Part shown: positions 47,716 through 59,621 of the stretch, in pieces
How positions within the stretch are numbered: the first letter of the stretch is position 1
Layout of the letters: every line of letters starts with the position of its first letter
Source: Toxorhynchites rutilus septentrionalis
Taxonomy: Eukaryota; Arthropoda; Insecta; Diptera; Culicidae
NCBI RefSeq assembly: GCF_029784135.1
Contig: NC_073744.1
Coordinates: 10,251,429 to 10,315,428 of the forward strand
Reading direction: 5' to 3'
DNA: 64,000 nucleotides
The notes under the pieces: generated by a model
Database searches by the model: none
The model's input: only the letters and a program-made list of their open reading frames with translations
Told to the model about the DNA's origin: nothing
Made by a program: the position numbers and the translations under genes

Positions 47716-50700
47716 CACTATCGCATAAATTCGTGCAAATGACTGCTGTCAGTGTTGCCAATGTTCCAGTTTTAACTGGATTCTTCCAGTTTTTTTTTGA
47801 TCCAGCCATCCAGTCGAACACTAGAATCTTCCAGTTTTTTTGAATATTGTCCAGTTTCATCCATTTTTTTTATATGTGCTTCAGTTTTACTCATTTTATG
47901 TAACAAAAATTACAATGATGGATATTATCCCTCCCTCCACCCTCCTATCCCTTGACCAATTTTATTTTTTGACATTCATCTTTCGTTCGATCCAAGGGGC
48001 TGTCCACATACCACGTGGACAGAAAAAGCATGATTTTAGACACCCCCTCCCCCTCTGTGGACAAGCGTGTACATTACTTTTACCCCTCCTCCTGTTGTCC
48101 ACGTGGACATTCCTCCGGTTTTGAGGAATAAATCAAGAAATTCTACTTTTTTCGGTTAAATATCATTTCAAGTTTATTTATAAGTTTAAGTTTAGTTATA
48201 AGTTATAAGTTTATTTTCTATTCCATATTTTTTATGATAAAGCCTTACCAATAGTATCGATTTGTCTTGAAATCTTCAATTTTTTTCAACATTGTCCGGG
48301 AGCTTATTATTTTCTTCCAAATTCCATTTACGTTATCTCCATATCCATTTTAAAATATCGATTGTGAGCTTACTCCCGAGTATTTTGATGAAAGCTGGCT
48401 GTTTGAGTTTTCAAAAAATCAGACAATGAAATCAAGCACTTTGTTTGAAAACAGAATTTTCTCGTCTAAACATCAATGACTTTCGCTTTTACAGGTTCGG
48501 TAGTGCCTGATGGCTATAATGAACCTAGTAAAAACGAAACATCTGCAGTATCATCGTGATCGATGATTCCGTTCACCTACAACCCTTAATTGTTAAATCA
48601 TGCTAAATATTGTCCTAAAAAATTCGTGCCGATTCTAAGGGAAAAACCAAAAGCATATTTTTGTAGACATACATCTTTTCGATCATAGATGCACCGTTTT
48701 TTCCTGAATATTTCAGCATCTTTCATGCAACTTGAGGATTCCATCCTCTCAGAACTTATGCTATGCAGTTAGTTGAAGTTCTTACAACAATCTTAACAGT
48801 TAATAATCTGAAGATGCAATATCTGGTGAGTAAGGCGGGTGGAGTTTCAGAAGTTCCCTAGAAGCGTTCTGGATCGTTGATTTTAATACGTTCAGCTGCT
48901 AGCAGTACTTGTTGGAATTCATCGAAACTAGTTGCTTGGTAGAAGCTCGTGATACAGATTTTCTTGCAGTCCTACCAGACCCAGCCATAACTTTCTTCAA
49001 GCGAAAACCTGCTTCGGGGTTCCATTGACTTGCTAAGATTTGTTTTAACTCAAAATTCTTGTGAATGATTTGCCCTTTACAATTCGCTACAAATATGTAT
49101 TTACGTCGCGTTTATGAAACGAATCGCACATTGAGATAAGTCCCTTCAAGTGTTTTTCGCTAAAATAAACCCTTATTCCGAAATCCGGTCGGATTTGAAT
49201 TAGCACAATGTTGCGTTCTTTAAAAGGGTATTCTAGTCTAGAAATTTGAAAAAAAAAAATTTTTCTTCATATTGCTCTAATTCATACATTTAAGAATATA
49301 ACATAGAAGAGACTTTTTGAAAATCTAATTTTTTACCAAGGTATAGCCATTTTAGTGATGCGATATCTTATCTAGTACGGCCATAACAATTAACTTCAAA
49401 CGCTCTTTTCTCAAAACATGTTTTTTCAAACTGGCTTGCACGATATCTCAAGTTCTACTTATTCGACCTATGTTTATATGAATACAATCTGTATGTATCT
49501 CTCTATCGCACGAACCTTTAAAAGATCATAATTTCGTAACTTTAATATTTTAAAAAAATCAAGAAACTTGAAAAAAATGTTTTAAACAGTATTTTTTTTC
49601 CTTAAAATTTCTGCCATTTTGTCAAAAAACACGTTTTTGACTTGTCCGAGGTTCATGCGATAGTGACATTTTTACTGATTCAGAATCTGTTCGATTTGTT
49701 TGTTTCAGATAACCAGAAGGGCTGGAATCGTGTACGCCATGGCACAACTTTTTTTTGAACCCCCTGACTTGATCAGCTTCTAATTATGGATATATTGTTT
49801 TCCGTTCAATATTTGATTTATTGTTGAAAGATAGATAAACAAATGGTGATATAATGGATGGTGAAAATATTCTTTGTTTTACTTTTTCGGAGCTCGAAGA
49901 AACGTCCGAAATTCGTGTCTCTATCCCCCTTAATCTGATCGAGTCAAATCCTATCGGATTGTGCAAATGTTGCAACCTTGATATGCAGAATGCAAACGTT
50001 TATTTCGTTCGGATTGCGATATGTCAAATCCAATCGGGTTCCGTAATATGGGTTAATATGTAGTCCATGCATTGTAGCGTTTTTCGTGATGATTCGTCTC
50101 TCATGAATGGTGATTTTCGACATCTGTAGCGAATCTACTAATTCATGTGCATCAAGGATTAATCTTTTCTTTTAATTAATCAGCATGAACTTTCCAGACA
50201 ACTCAAAAGAAGCGCATTACAAAAATTACCAGACATCAATGACGAACAACATCATTGCAAGAAATAGATCTCCAGAGATACGGCCCGTACACTCATGGAA
50301 GAATTTGTTGTTCGTTTCAATGTTCAGAAATCCTTGAGAGTTCTCGAAAAGAAAACCATAGAGTTTGGTCACCAAGAGCAAAAGCTGAGTTCACCCCGCA
50401 CTTAAGTCGTGATTTTTAATACTACAAAAAATCCAACATTCTTTGTGTTATTGGGTGTCTTTATCCTGACGGATTTAATGGCCCTCTATTACCGATTGGA
50501 ATAAATTTATGGATCCTATGTCACGTGCGTTACCTTCAGAATATACATTTCAGGAAAGAGGTTCATTGATATGAAAAAATATATGGATGTATGAACGAAC
50601 AGCACTCTCAGGCAACTCAGTCTTTTTATTGATGAATACTGAGTACTCAGGGCGGGCGGAAGTTCAAAAAATCGTGTAAATACTAAACAAACAAAGGCAC

Positions 50701-53700
50701 TATATTCTTTTATATTTTTTTCTGGAAAGCTGAGGATTTTTCACATAACATATCTCGAAACCAGGGAGGCGTTTTTTTTTGTTTTTGAGTTATGATTTTT
50801 CAGAGTGAACCGATGAACCGGAAAATCATTTTTTCCCATTTTTGAATAAAAGACTTCCAGTTAAATACATATATTTTTCATTTCATATTGGACAGTAGTG
50901 GGAAAAAATCATTGCGGCCCGAAGCTACGATGAAAATCTAATTTGGCCCGTACCATAGCCACCTAGCCACCACTGACCTAGCCGACATCGAAGTGAACTG
51001 CTTTGCTCATTTCTGCTTCATGGTCAGGTTTCCTTATTCGTTCTTACATGTTTTTTCGTGACGACCAAGGTGAGTCGATGTGTATTAAGAATTATTCTAC
51101 ATTTGCTGACGACAAGGACTTATCAGAATCAAAGGAGAGAAAATGACTTGGAAGATGATCCCCACTCTATTATCCCCACTGATTCAACAAGAGTCTGGTT
51201 TGGAGAGCCAAACGTTGATAGTGGTTATAGTAGAAAGGTTATATAATGCTACAATGCATATAATACTTAATACACTTCTCTCTCACGTAGGATATGATAT
51301 TGAGTACGTTGATCATATCGAAAAATTTGCAGTGAAAGAACTAATAAGAAAAAAGAAAATTCGAAAGGATTCACTCACACATACCTGTTCGCCATATTAT
51401 ATCAAGAAATACTAAAGGTTTTATTTAGCCAGCTATACTCCCCCAAATCCATTTATCCATTCCACTTTCCCTTTCCTATAAATAAGCAGCACCCGCTGGG
51501 ATCAATTCACTACAGAATCCACACAAATTTTACGAGACAGCACTCAAGGTCATAAGATATCCAATCTACATAACCTTGGCGATATAATTATAACGACCCA
51601 CAACAGTCAATGTTTCATACAAGTGTAATGTCGCCGAGGCAAGCTAGCTATTCAAACCTAGTAGAAGGCGCTGTAAGATGATGACTTGTTATCGTATTTT
51701 TACAGTGCCGCAATACATGAAGTCACTTACAGATGCTTTGACATGTTTTCGACAAGGTTTCTGAGGCGATGTAAGCCCAAATCGTCCCAAGCCTTTTTGC
51801 AGAGGTACTTGTTTGTTTGTTACATTAGATTTTGTACCACTTGTTGTCGATGGTAGCCCAAAAAAATTCAATTGGAGTCAAATCGGGACTCTGGAGTGGC
51901 CATTCTCTGGGGTTTAATGGGAGTCGATCGGAAGAATGTTTGTGCCATATATTTTCAATCGTTATACTGCTGGAAGGTGTAACAACCTGCAACTAATGCA
52001 CCTAATTTACAATATTTTTTTAGAATATTCACAAGGTTTTCGAATCGTTTCCCTACCCTATACTCTCCTGACACCCTATACTCTCCTGACACCCTATACT
52101 CTCCTGACACCCTATACTCTCCTGACACCCTATACTCTCCTGACACCCTATACTCTCCTGAATGGAAAAACCCGTCGTATTTCATCGCGTGTCGGACATC
52201 TTCTTTCGTATCTTTTAGGATATCATGTTGGAAGATATTCCACGGTTTTAAAACCTTCTCTTAAGGCAACCCAAATAAGATTACCTCTCTACAGTAAACG
52301 GAATCGGCAAATATATTTCGTGATTTATTGTATCTGTCATACATACCCTCCATTTTATAAATATAGAGCCACTCATTTTTTTGAGTTCCTCAAATGATCA
52401 TGTGATGTTTGCAAAACTAGTTTATCATTGCTTTCGAATAATCTATCAAAAGGCGATTTCCGTAGCCATAGCGGTCGCACATCCGCTTATTAAGCCATCA
52501 ATCGGAATTTTTTCTACGTTATCGCATGTGGAACTCATCGAGCTTTTTTCATCTGGCCTTATTCGAGTTAGCTTCGGTCAGTTTCTGGATCTTTCAACTT
52601 TTGGCCGACCAGAGTGTCGGCTAAAATATTTATATCAAAACTACCGGAATGGGGACGGCGCCAGTGGTTGTATGGTTAGCGTAACAGCCTCACAATCCGA
52701 TCGGCCTGGGTTCAATCCCAGCTGGCGTCGTTGGGATTTTCTGAGGCGAAAAATCTCTGGTTACGTCTTCCTTCGGAGCGGAAGTAAAAGAAGTTGGCCC
52801 GGCTCATGAGTTGTTGAGTCTGATAGGTAGGAACAGGTGGAGTCGCCTCCCTGATGTCGGTGATTGGCACTAAAGTGGCGGAAATAGGCCGACGAAAAAT
52901 AAGCGAAGATAAAAAAAAAAATACCGGAATGGAATCGGCAAAACCAAACTTGTGCCTGATGAGCTGTCGCAGTCTCAGAATCAGAATCAGAATCAACATA
53001 CAGAGGCGGACAATATCTCAGTGCAACCTGTGGGATGAGAAGAACATACTCACTTCGAGAACAGCTTGCCAACCATCTCCGAGTGGCAGCACAGCGTGTG
53101 GAAGGCAAACGAAAACCCGAGACACACAATTGCCCCCATAAAGAAGGCCATAAAGATGAGCTTCTCCTGGAGTTGCATTTCGAACGAGGGTCGCGTCATG
53201 AAGTACGTGGCAATCCCGATGAACATCACGCAGCCCAGCAAATGCGTCCAAATGTTGCCCGTTTCGGTGTGTATGCGAAAGATCGATTTGAAACAGGCAC
53301 TGAACGACGGCAACGGCGGTCGATGTCCCTTGTGCAGGAAATCATTGTCCTGCAGCCAGGCCGGGAGATGCTTGAAGTGACACACCTTCCACGAGGCCTC
53401 CCACACTTTGCGCACGAATTCCTCAGCCTGTTCGGCGGCATTGTGTGCCAACGCTCCCAGGTCAATTTCGTCTGAAAGGACGCCCGCCTTGAGTACCTCG
53501 GTCATTTCTGCCTCGAGCAGCTGGGTGTCCTCCGGTGTCGACGGCAGGGGACATCCGACGCCATCATCCTCCTCCTCCTCGAGTTCATCGTCGTCGTCCA
53601 GCAAATCAATGTCCTCCGAGCCGAGTGAATCTTCCTCCTCGGGAGCCCAAATTCGCCGTTTCCGTATAGTGTAATCGGCCTCCACCACGGTCAGCATTTC

Positions 53701-53790
53701 CTCGTCCGGCACCGGACCATGTCGCCTCTGGATGGGTGGAAGATTAGCCGGCCCAGCCACGGGCATATCCAGCTCAAAGCGTGATGACAT
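45839..53790 (-). CDS. AdipoR: Adiponectin receptor (PAQR family, seven-pass)
   Basis: Four coding exons: 53790-53054, 46509-46322, 46247-46054 and 45979-45839. They total 1260 bp and 419 residues, phases 2, 1, 0, all GT/AG. The long cytosolic N-terminus is acidic (DLLDDDDELEEEEDDG). The conserved entry VWEASWKVCHFKHLPAWLQD and the sentence SIFRIHTETGNIWTHLLG identify the family. FAFHTLCCHSE carries the first zinc-binding His, and SHQIFHVLV near the C-terminus carries the HxxxH pair. The PAQR fold has seven membrane helices with ceramidase-like activity. The Drosophila orthologue regulates insulin secretion and germline stem cells. An acceptor lies directly before the ATG, so a 5' UTR exon exists upstream. 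Intron 1 of the coding part is 6.5 kb and filled with repeats; the other two are 74 bp. Confidence 0.93.
46876..47146 (+). mobile_element. tRNA-derived SINE (second family), copy 1
   Basis: The tRNA-like head GACGGCGCCAGTGGTTGTAT has a B box GGGTTCAATCCC, then about 180 bp of body and a poly(A) tail. AAGAATCAAGTT lies before the head and again after the tail, a target duplication of 12-14 bp. The anticodon-loop position reads CAC. It sits in the AdipoR intron in antisense orientation. Confidence 0.88.
47175..47502. mobile_element. Tigger/pogo-type MITE
   Basis: Ends CAGTAGAACCCCGATTATCC and its inverted partner, TA on each side. GCGGATAA-type subterminal repeats and 328 bp length fit the pogo/Tigger MITEs of animals. 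In the AdipoR intron. Confidence 0.85.
47627..47712. repeat. (AT)n microsatellite, 43 units
   Basis: An uninterrupted AT dinucleotide run of 86 bp in the AdipoR intron. The reading frames full of alternating Tyr/Ile here are artefacts of it. Confidence 0.97.
47713..51699. other. AdipoR intron, no gene recognised
   Basis: AT-rich, with short poly-T and CTCC-rich stretches and scattered ORFs below 100 codons without motifs. A motif resembling the inner part of the fold-back element at 541-1141 (AACATATCTCGAAACCAGGG-like, TTTTTGAGTTATGATTTTTC) appears near 50740-50800. Confidence 0.4.
51700..51910 (-). pseudogene. Tc1-like transposase C-terminal remnant
   Basis: The minus strand reads WPLQSPDLTPIEFFWATID, the block around the third catalytic residue of Tc1-like transposases. 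After a stop it continues KRLGTIW and SETLSKTCQSI, which fit the C-terminal tail. Nothing of the N-terminal two thirds is visible nearby. Confidence 0.7.
52055..52162. repeat. 18 bp minisatellite, six units
   Basis: Six perfect head-to-tail copies of ACCCTATACTCTCCTGAC; only the last base of the sixth unit differs. As the unit length is a multiple of three, open frames run through it on both strands. In the AdipoR intron. Confidence 0.97.
52654..52921 (+). mobile_element. tRNA-derived SINE (second family), copy 2
   Basis: Nearly identical to copy 1 (one difference seen, GGCTTATGAG versus GGCTCATGAG, apart from tail length). Flanked by TACCGGAATGG on both sides, its own target duplication. 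Same orientation and same intron as copy 1, 5.8 kb apart. Confidence 0.9.
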
Positions 53791-55379
53791 CTGCAAAAGA
53801 GAAACAAAACATTTCATTTTCTGATCAGTATTATGTGTTATGTCTAGAATTCAGTTTTGAGAATATTAAAGCAATCTGAATAATAATGGGATCTGGGATC
53901 CGCTGCTGATCACAACAAGAGCACGGAAGACAATACATCGTCACACGACCGAATAGATGCATTCTAATCGTTTCCATTATCCGCGATCGACTCTAATAAG
54001 CAGTTGCTCTGTTGTTGGGGGCGATTTGCCGTGCGGTTTCTTTACCCGTCTCGCTTGTTCACACGAACTCGATGTTATGAGTAACAGATATTGAGCGCGA
54101 GAATTTAATGAAACTAGACGACACATTTGCTCACTTATTATCGCGCTGAAGTTATACATTGACCCATAGTGTCAAGACGCAATCAAATGATTCAAGGTTT
54201 TTTTTCCTTAAACGTAAACATGTAAATACGTAAACATATTTTGTTAGGCATAAAGCAAAAGTCGTAGAAGCGGCAGCGTTCTATTATTTACCATTCACAC
54301 AAAGCAAAACACACACGCGGAGTGAGAAATTGATTTCACAAAGCGACTACGATGTATATTGTGAAACGTTTGTGTGTTGCGTATTGGGTTTTATTCAGAT
54401 CGAATGGTTTGGGATATAGGTTGGTCCAGTTACCAAAACATTTTTCAGATTTAGATTACAAACATCCGTTTCCAGTTCCGATTTAGACTTCAAACTGCAC
54501 ATTTTGCTATTTATTAAGATAGATTGTACTTCCCACCTATAAGATCTTTTTCATCACATTTTTTCCCCATAAAAAACACATTCCGTGACTGCAGTCCTCG
54601 GACCTTGCGTTCCACAGAATATTGCAAGATGGAACTACTTCTCCCTCTCGTGTGAACTGGAAGGAAGAAAGGTAATGAATTAGAGACTTTAGAACGAACT
54701 GGATTGTTTTTACGCGACTTTTATTACATGATTTCTACGTGGGACCATGTCTAACCGTTTAATATAGGGGTCCATTATTTCAACGAAAATGGTTTTTATG
54801 TGGTGTCTAAACTATAAACATCTAATTTACATGAAACGTCGTCATCTCGATTTTTTTTTGTCAAAAAATCTGCGACCGATAGTGCGAATGGTGTCCCATA
54901 AAATAAATTCCCATGTCCATGCCTGTCCTTAAGGCTGATTTAGACGATGCCAGTCAGCGCTCTAGTTGAAGTATCCAGTGAACAGAGAACAGACACTCTG
55001 TTCAAGTTACTTGTACCAAAATCGAACAAGTAATTGGCCTCTAACATGTTTTCGGTTCAATTACACATCGTCATCTGCACATCAAACTCTCGTTTTCAAA
55101 AAGAACAACCGAATGAACGGTCTTTTTTTTGGCGAACTTTCTCTTTCGAACCATTCGTGAACAGTTTGTCCATCTCTACCATGGAGGCTGACGCCTGAAT
55201 TATATGCAACCATGTTGTTCGTTTCTCTTCTCCCACAGCGCAAACAGCGTGTAAAATCTAAAAAACATACCCACCTTATTCGCTAAATTGTTCACTCGCT
55301 TCTCTATCTTCATTATTTGTGTTATTATTAAGAAAATCCCTGAATAAATTTCCTATCTAATGGTACATAGTATGACATA
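53791..55379. other. Upstream region of AdipoR
   Basis: Probably holds the AdipoR 5' UTR exon and promoter, but I could not fix them. No other coding sequence is recognised. Confidence 0.4.
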
Positions 55380-56660
55380 TTAGGCTGTCAAAAAAGTCCT
55401 GCGGTATTTTTTTTGAATTTTCATTTGTTCATAAAATTAGTTACAATCATCTGTTTTAAGTCAAATATGCGCCGTTTTGTTCGATGACTTGTTCCCAACG
55501 AGATGCCAACTTCATAATACCCCTGTTATAGAAGCTCGCTTCCTTATTGGCAAAAAACTCGGATAGCCAATTTTCACAGGCCTCTTTTGTGGCTAACTTC
55601 TGACTACCTAGCTCGTTCGCCATGGACAAAAACAGGTAGTCACTTGGTGCAAGGTCCGGACTATACGGCGGATGCAAAAGAACCTCCCATCCGAGCTCCC
55701 GGAGCTTCTGGCGCGTCACCAAAGAAGTGTGTGGCCTGGCGTTGTCCTGATGGAAGACAATGCGGCCTCTGTTTATCAAAGATGGCCTCTTCTTCATGAG
55801 TGCTACCTTCAAGCGGTCCAGTTGTTGGCAGTACAGGTCCGAATTGAGCGTTTGGCCATAGGGAAGCAGCTCATAATAGATTATTCCTTGACAATCCCAC
55901 CAAACACACAGCAGAACCTTCCTGACCGTTAATGAGGGCTTGGCCACCGTCTGAGCCGTTTCAGCGGGCTTCGACCACGACCGTTTGCGCTTCACGTTGT
56001 CGTAAGTGACCCACTTTTCATCGCCAGTCACCATCCGCTTCAGAAACGGGTCGATTTTGTTGCGATTCAGCAGCGATTCACATGCGTCGATACGGTCAAA
56101 GATGTTTTTTGCGTCCACGTGTGTGGCACCCATACATCGAGCTTCTTTGTGAATCCAAGCTTCTTCAAATGGTTAATAACGGTTTGATGACTTATCCCCA
56201 GCTCTTGGCCGATGCTACGGCTGCTACAATGTCGGTCTTTCTCGGCAAATTCAGCGATTTTGTCGCACTTTTCGACGACAGGCCTTCCGGAGCGTGGCGC
56301 TTCTTCGACGACCTCTACACCAGAACGAAAACGTTGAAACCATCGTTGTGCGGTGGAAATGGAAACTGTATCGGGTCCATAAACTGCACAAATTTGATTG
56401 GCAGCTTGAGATGTATTTTTGCCTTTGTCATAGTAGTACTGTAAAATATGTCGGATTTTCTATTTATTTTGCTCCATATTTGCGACACTATAACTCATAA
56501 ACGACTTAACCAAACAAAACACTGTCAAGGACTATATTATAGCGCGCAAAAATACCTTTCCAACAAGCTATAGTATGACTCGATACAATGAATACAACTA
56601 GAACTACGCGCTTACAACGACACCTCGCGGAAATACCGCAGAACTTTTTTGACAGCCTAA
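55380..56660 (-). mobile_element. Almost intact mariner element
   Basis: 1281 bp, the normal mariner length. Inverted ends TTAGGCTGTCAAAAAAGTCC and (right) TTAGGCTGTCAAAAAAGTTC are flanked by TA at 55378-55379 and 56661-56662. The single gene runs on the minus strand. Confidence 0.93.
55456..56477 (-). pseudogene. mariner DD34D transposase, one stop and one frameshift
   Basis: From the ATG at 56477 the frame gives MEQNK, a TAG at 56460-56462, then a clean HTH region (KIRHILQYYYDKGKNTSQ, LGISHQTVINHLKKLGF) to the family motif VWVPHTWTQK. At the A-run near 56113 the frame changes by one, and the open frame then runs to the end. The first Asp is in MVTGDEKWVTY, the second in FHQDNARPHTS, the third in YSPDLAPSDY. 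All catalytic residues are present, so only these two lesions stand between this copy and an open frame. It is expected to be inactive. Confidence 0.92.
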
Positions 56661-56662
56661 TA

Positions 56663-57079
56663 TATCGCAACAACGCTTTTGCGTAATATGCATTTGAAAT
56701 CCCTTAGTTTTTGTTACATTTTTCGAAGAGTGACCAAATTTTCTTTTTCTCACCTTTTAACAAAATCGTCCTCATTTTTTGCCTTCACTTACAATTTTCT
56801 CAAGTTTTGTTTCGCGATCATCCACGACGAAGTTCTGGAGTATTTGAATAATTGCATTCTTTTGACATAATATTGATATTATTTCCGCATACCACTTCTG
56901 AGCATCTCGTCCGTAGTGGCAAGACACCAAATCAGGTCAGAACAACACAGAACATGTGTGCTTTTGGATAGAAGGCAGTAATCATTTCTGTAGGGACTCT
57001 TTGGTGTAAATTTGTTGATTATTTGATCTTGAAGTAATAAAGTTTTTGTTCCCTACATGACCTGCCAAATCATATTATT
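56663..57079. other. No gene seen
   Basis: AT-rich, short ORFs without motif. Confidence 0.4.
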
Positions 57080-57400
57080 TATTTATTTAATTGGCTTTCC
57101 GTCGTATGACAAGGCCTGATAAACAATATTCTTTCAATTCACTCGGTTGTGGGCTGCCGGTCTCCAGTTTCTTGGGTATCGTGTGCTAACCGCCAGATCT
57201 CGCTCCACCTGGTCTAACCATCTAGCTCGCAGTGCTCCTGGTCGTCTTGTACCTACCGGATTTGAGGCAAACACCATCTTCGCAGAGTAGATGTCCGGCA
57301 TTCTTGTAAAATGCCCTGCCTACCGTATCCGTACGAGTTCATGGTTCGTCTTTCTGAAAATTGCTGTCCACAAAATTTATCCTGTGGTGATGCCCATCTA
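57080..57400 (-). pseudogene. RTE-like non-LTR retrotransposon C-terminal remnant
   Basis: The minus strand reads GHFTRMPDIYSAKMVFAS, then PGALRARWLDQVERDLAV and NWRPAAHNRVN, and ends in a short 3' tail with repeated AAATAAAT near 57070. This is the C-terminal pattern common in RTE-clade and related elements. The preceding WTAIFRKTNHE is in the same reading. The rest is gone. Confidence 0.6.
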
Positions 57401-57969
57401 GAAAGTATTGGTTTAATATACAGAAAATTTTTTATGTAAATCGGATACTCCCCACCATGTGCCGCACAACGATCGGAGGAATTTACCTTTTTTTAAAATT
57501 ATTTTTGACTCAAATACTTGATGTGGGTGTTCCAAGTGCATTTTGAATCAAACAGATCCCAAGGCACTTGAAGGTCAATGTCTGGGTAATGTTTCTGCCC
57601 AAAAGTTTAAGTTGTAATTAAGCTGGGAACCGTTTGGGAGTAAACACTAATAATTCGCTTTTCTGCTGTGAGAATTCGATCCCTAAATTTTTTTCCCGAG
57701 ATGATGAATTATCTACGGAAATTTTATGTGGTTTTCATGTTTTGTCATGTCAATATTAATCTCTCACAAAAACCACTCCATTATACGCAAGTTGCCCTAA
57801 CATAATAATTATGTAAACCTTTGCTAATTGTACGCCTGAAGCTGGAAAAGCTACCCTGATGACCAAGAATACTGAGGCCAATTGCTCATTACTTTTTTAC
57901 TCTCTTCACTTGAATGGCGTAAACGTTCCCTGTGAAACTTTTGCCGTCTCAACGAATGCATTAACTAGC

Positions 57970-58174
57970 GTCATTTATTAATACTTAGTTGAGATTGCTT
58001 AAGCCAAATAACACGCCTTGAATGTATACCGAGGGGCGAGCTCTAGAAGACGCGTTACCACAGTGCTAGTCGAAGGAAATTTCTTTGACGAAAAATTCCC
58101 CGGCCAGAACGAGAATCGAACCCGACTACCCGGCATGATAATGTGAGACGCTAACCACTCGGCCACGGATGCAC
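57970..58174 (-). mobile_element. tRNA-derived SINE (Feilai-like), copy 2
   Basis: The head from 58174 has the A box TGGCCGAGTGG and B box GGTTCGATTCT. Body and tail match 361-532 and extend further, to CTCAACTAAGTATTAATAAA. Confidence 0.82.
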
Positions 58175-59621
58175 CTTCTTCCTCTCTAACTACCTTAAAT
58201 TTCATTTATGTAGGGTCTCTCATTTCAGGTCTGAGACACCTTGGAAAGAGCAACCATTGTCCAGAAGGAGGGGCATCGATGACAGAGAGCGCGGTATGTC
58301 ATATAGATGGTGAAGCATTCAAACAGTGTGAAGTTCAGCAAACGGAGTGATTTTAAATAAAAAGAATTGAATTAACAAATCGAGTTTCACTACGTATCCT
58401 TACAATCTACTCAGCTGTTTACCGTGTTGTCTCATATTCCGAACACTTAAGCTTTGATGGCCATTAAACAGTGTCTCATTACTCAAAATGGTACTCTTTG
58501 GCAAAATTAATTTCATTTTTGGATACAATAGAGCCTTCTTTTTCATTTGACTGCAATAAAATTGATTTACAAATACATATTCATAGTGAAAAACTAAAAA
58601 TATGTTTAATCACTTTTGTCTCAAATTCCGAACACCATTTTTGTCACTGACTCATATTACGAACACTTTTGTCTCAAATTCCGAACAGCAAAAATGCATT
58701 TGTTTTTAAATCATGACTTCTAAACTACTGGACCGATTCATATGATCGATATATCAAATTAAAGACAATTAGCTAGTCTTCTTTAGAAAAATGTTATGCT
58801 CGCAAAAGAATTGGATTTTATTTGTGTAATTATTGATTGTATTTGTTTCTCATAGTTTACATAGTTTCGGGACCAAGGGCGCTATATCGGTATCGATACC
58901 TGTAAATGATGTTAAAATGAAGTCTAGGCCCCAAAGAGTGTCAGGGTTTTGAATATTACATTATTTATAACATTAAAGTTAAGTAAAATCACATTTGAAA
59001 ATGAAGTGTTCGCAATTTGAATGATGCGTAGAAACTTGATGCATATTCCGAACACTAATTTCAATGAAGATTTCTGCATAAAATATCATTTTATTTCATC
59101 CATTTATTGTAGATTCTTACCATTTCTAGCACTTAACGTGGAAACAACAAACAAAATAGTTGAAAAAACTACGAAAACTGAAAAATTAACGATGCTTGTT
59201 TTTTAAAGAATTCGCTAACGCAAACATTTTATCATTGGTTTCGATTGTTTTGTTTTTTAGCCAATGCTTAATATTATAAATTATAAGCTGTATCGATACC
59301 TGTAGATGATGTTAAAATGAAGGCTATAATCCAAAGAATTTGAGGGTTTTGATTATTTAATTATTGATAACATTGAAGTTCAGTAAATTTAAATTTGAGA
59401 ATTAAGTGTTCGGAATTTGAATCATGCGCAGAAACTTGATTTATATTCCGAACACTACTTCTAATGAAGTAGTGTTCGGAATATTTTAATGAATACTTTA
59501 ATGAACACTCCTGCATAAAATATCATTTTTTCGCCCATTTGTTATAGGTTCATACATTCTCTAGCACTTAACATGGAAACGACAAACGAAATTGTTGAAA
59601 CAACTACAAAAACTGAGAAAT

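Noticed and set aside
47497..47860. ORFs with Tyr/Ile repeats
   Set aside because: Translation of the (AT)n microsatellite in three frames.
52055..52162. CRISPR-like array
   Set aside because: Units are contiguous, with no spacers, in a eukaryotic intron; it is a minisatellite.
53035..53674. Plus-strand ORFs of 88-146 codons
   Set aside because: Antisense shadows of the AdipoR first coding exon; the poly-Ser run is the complement of its acidic stretch.
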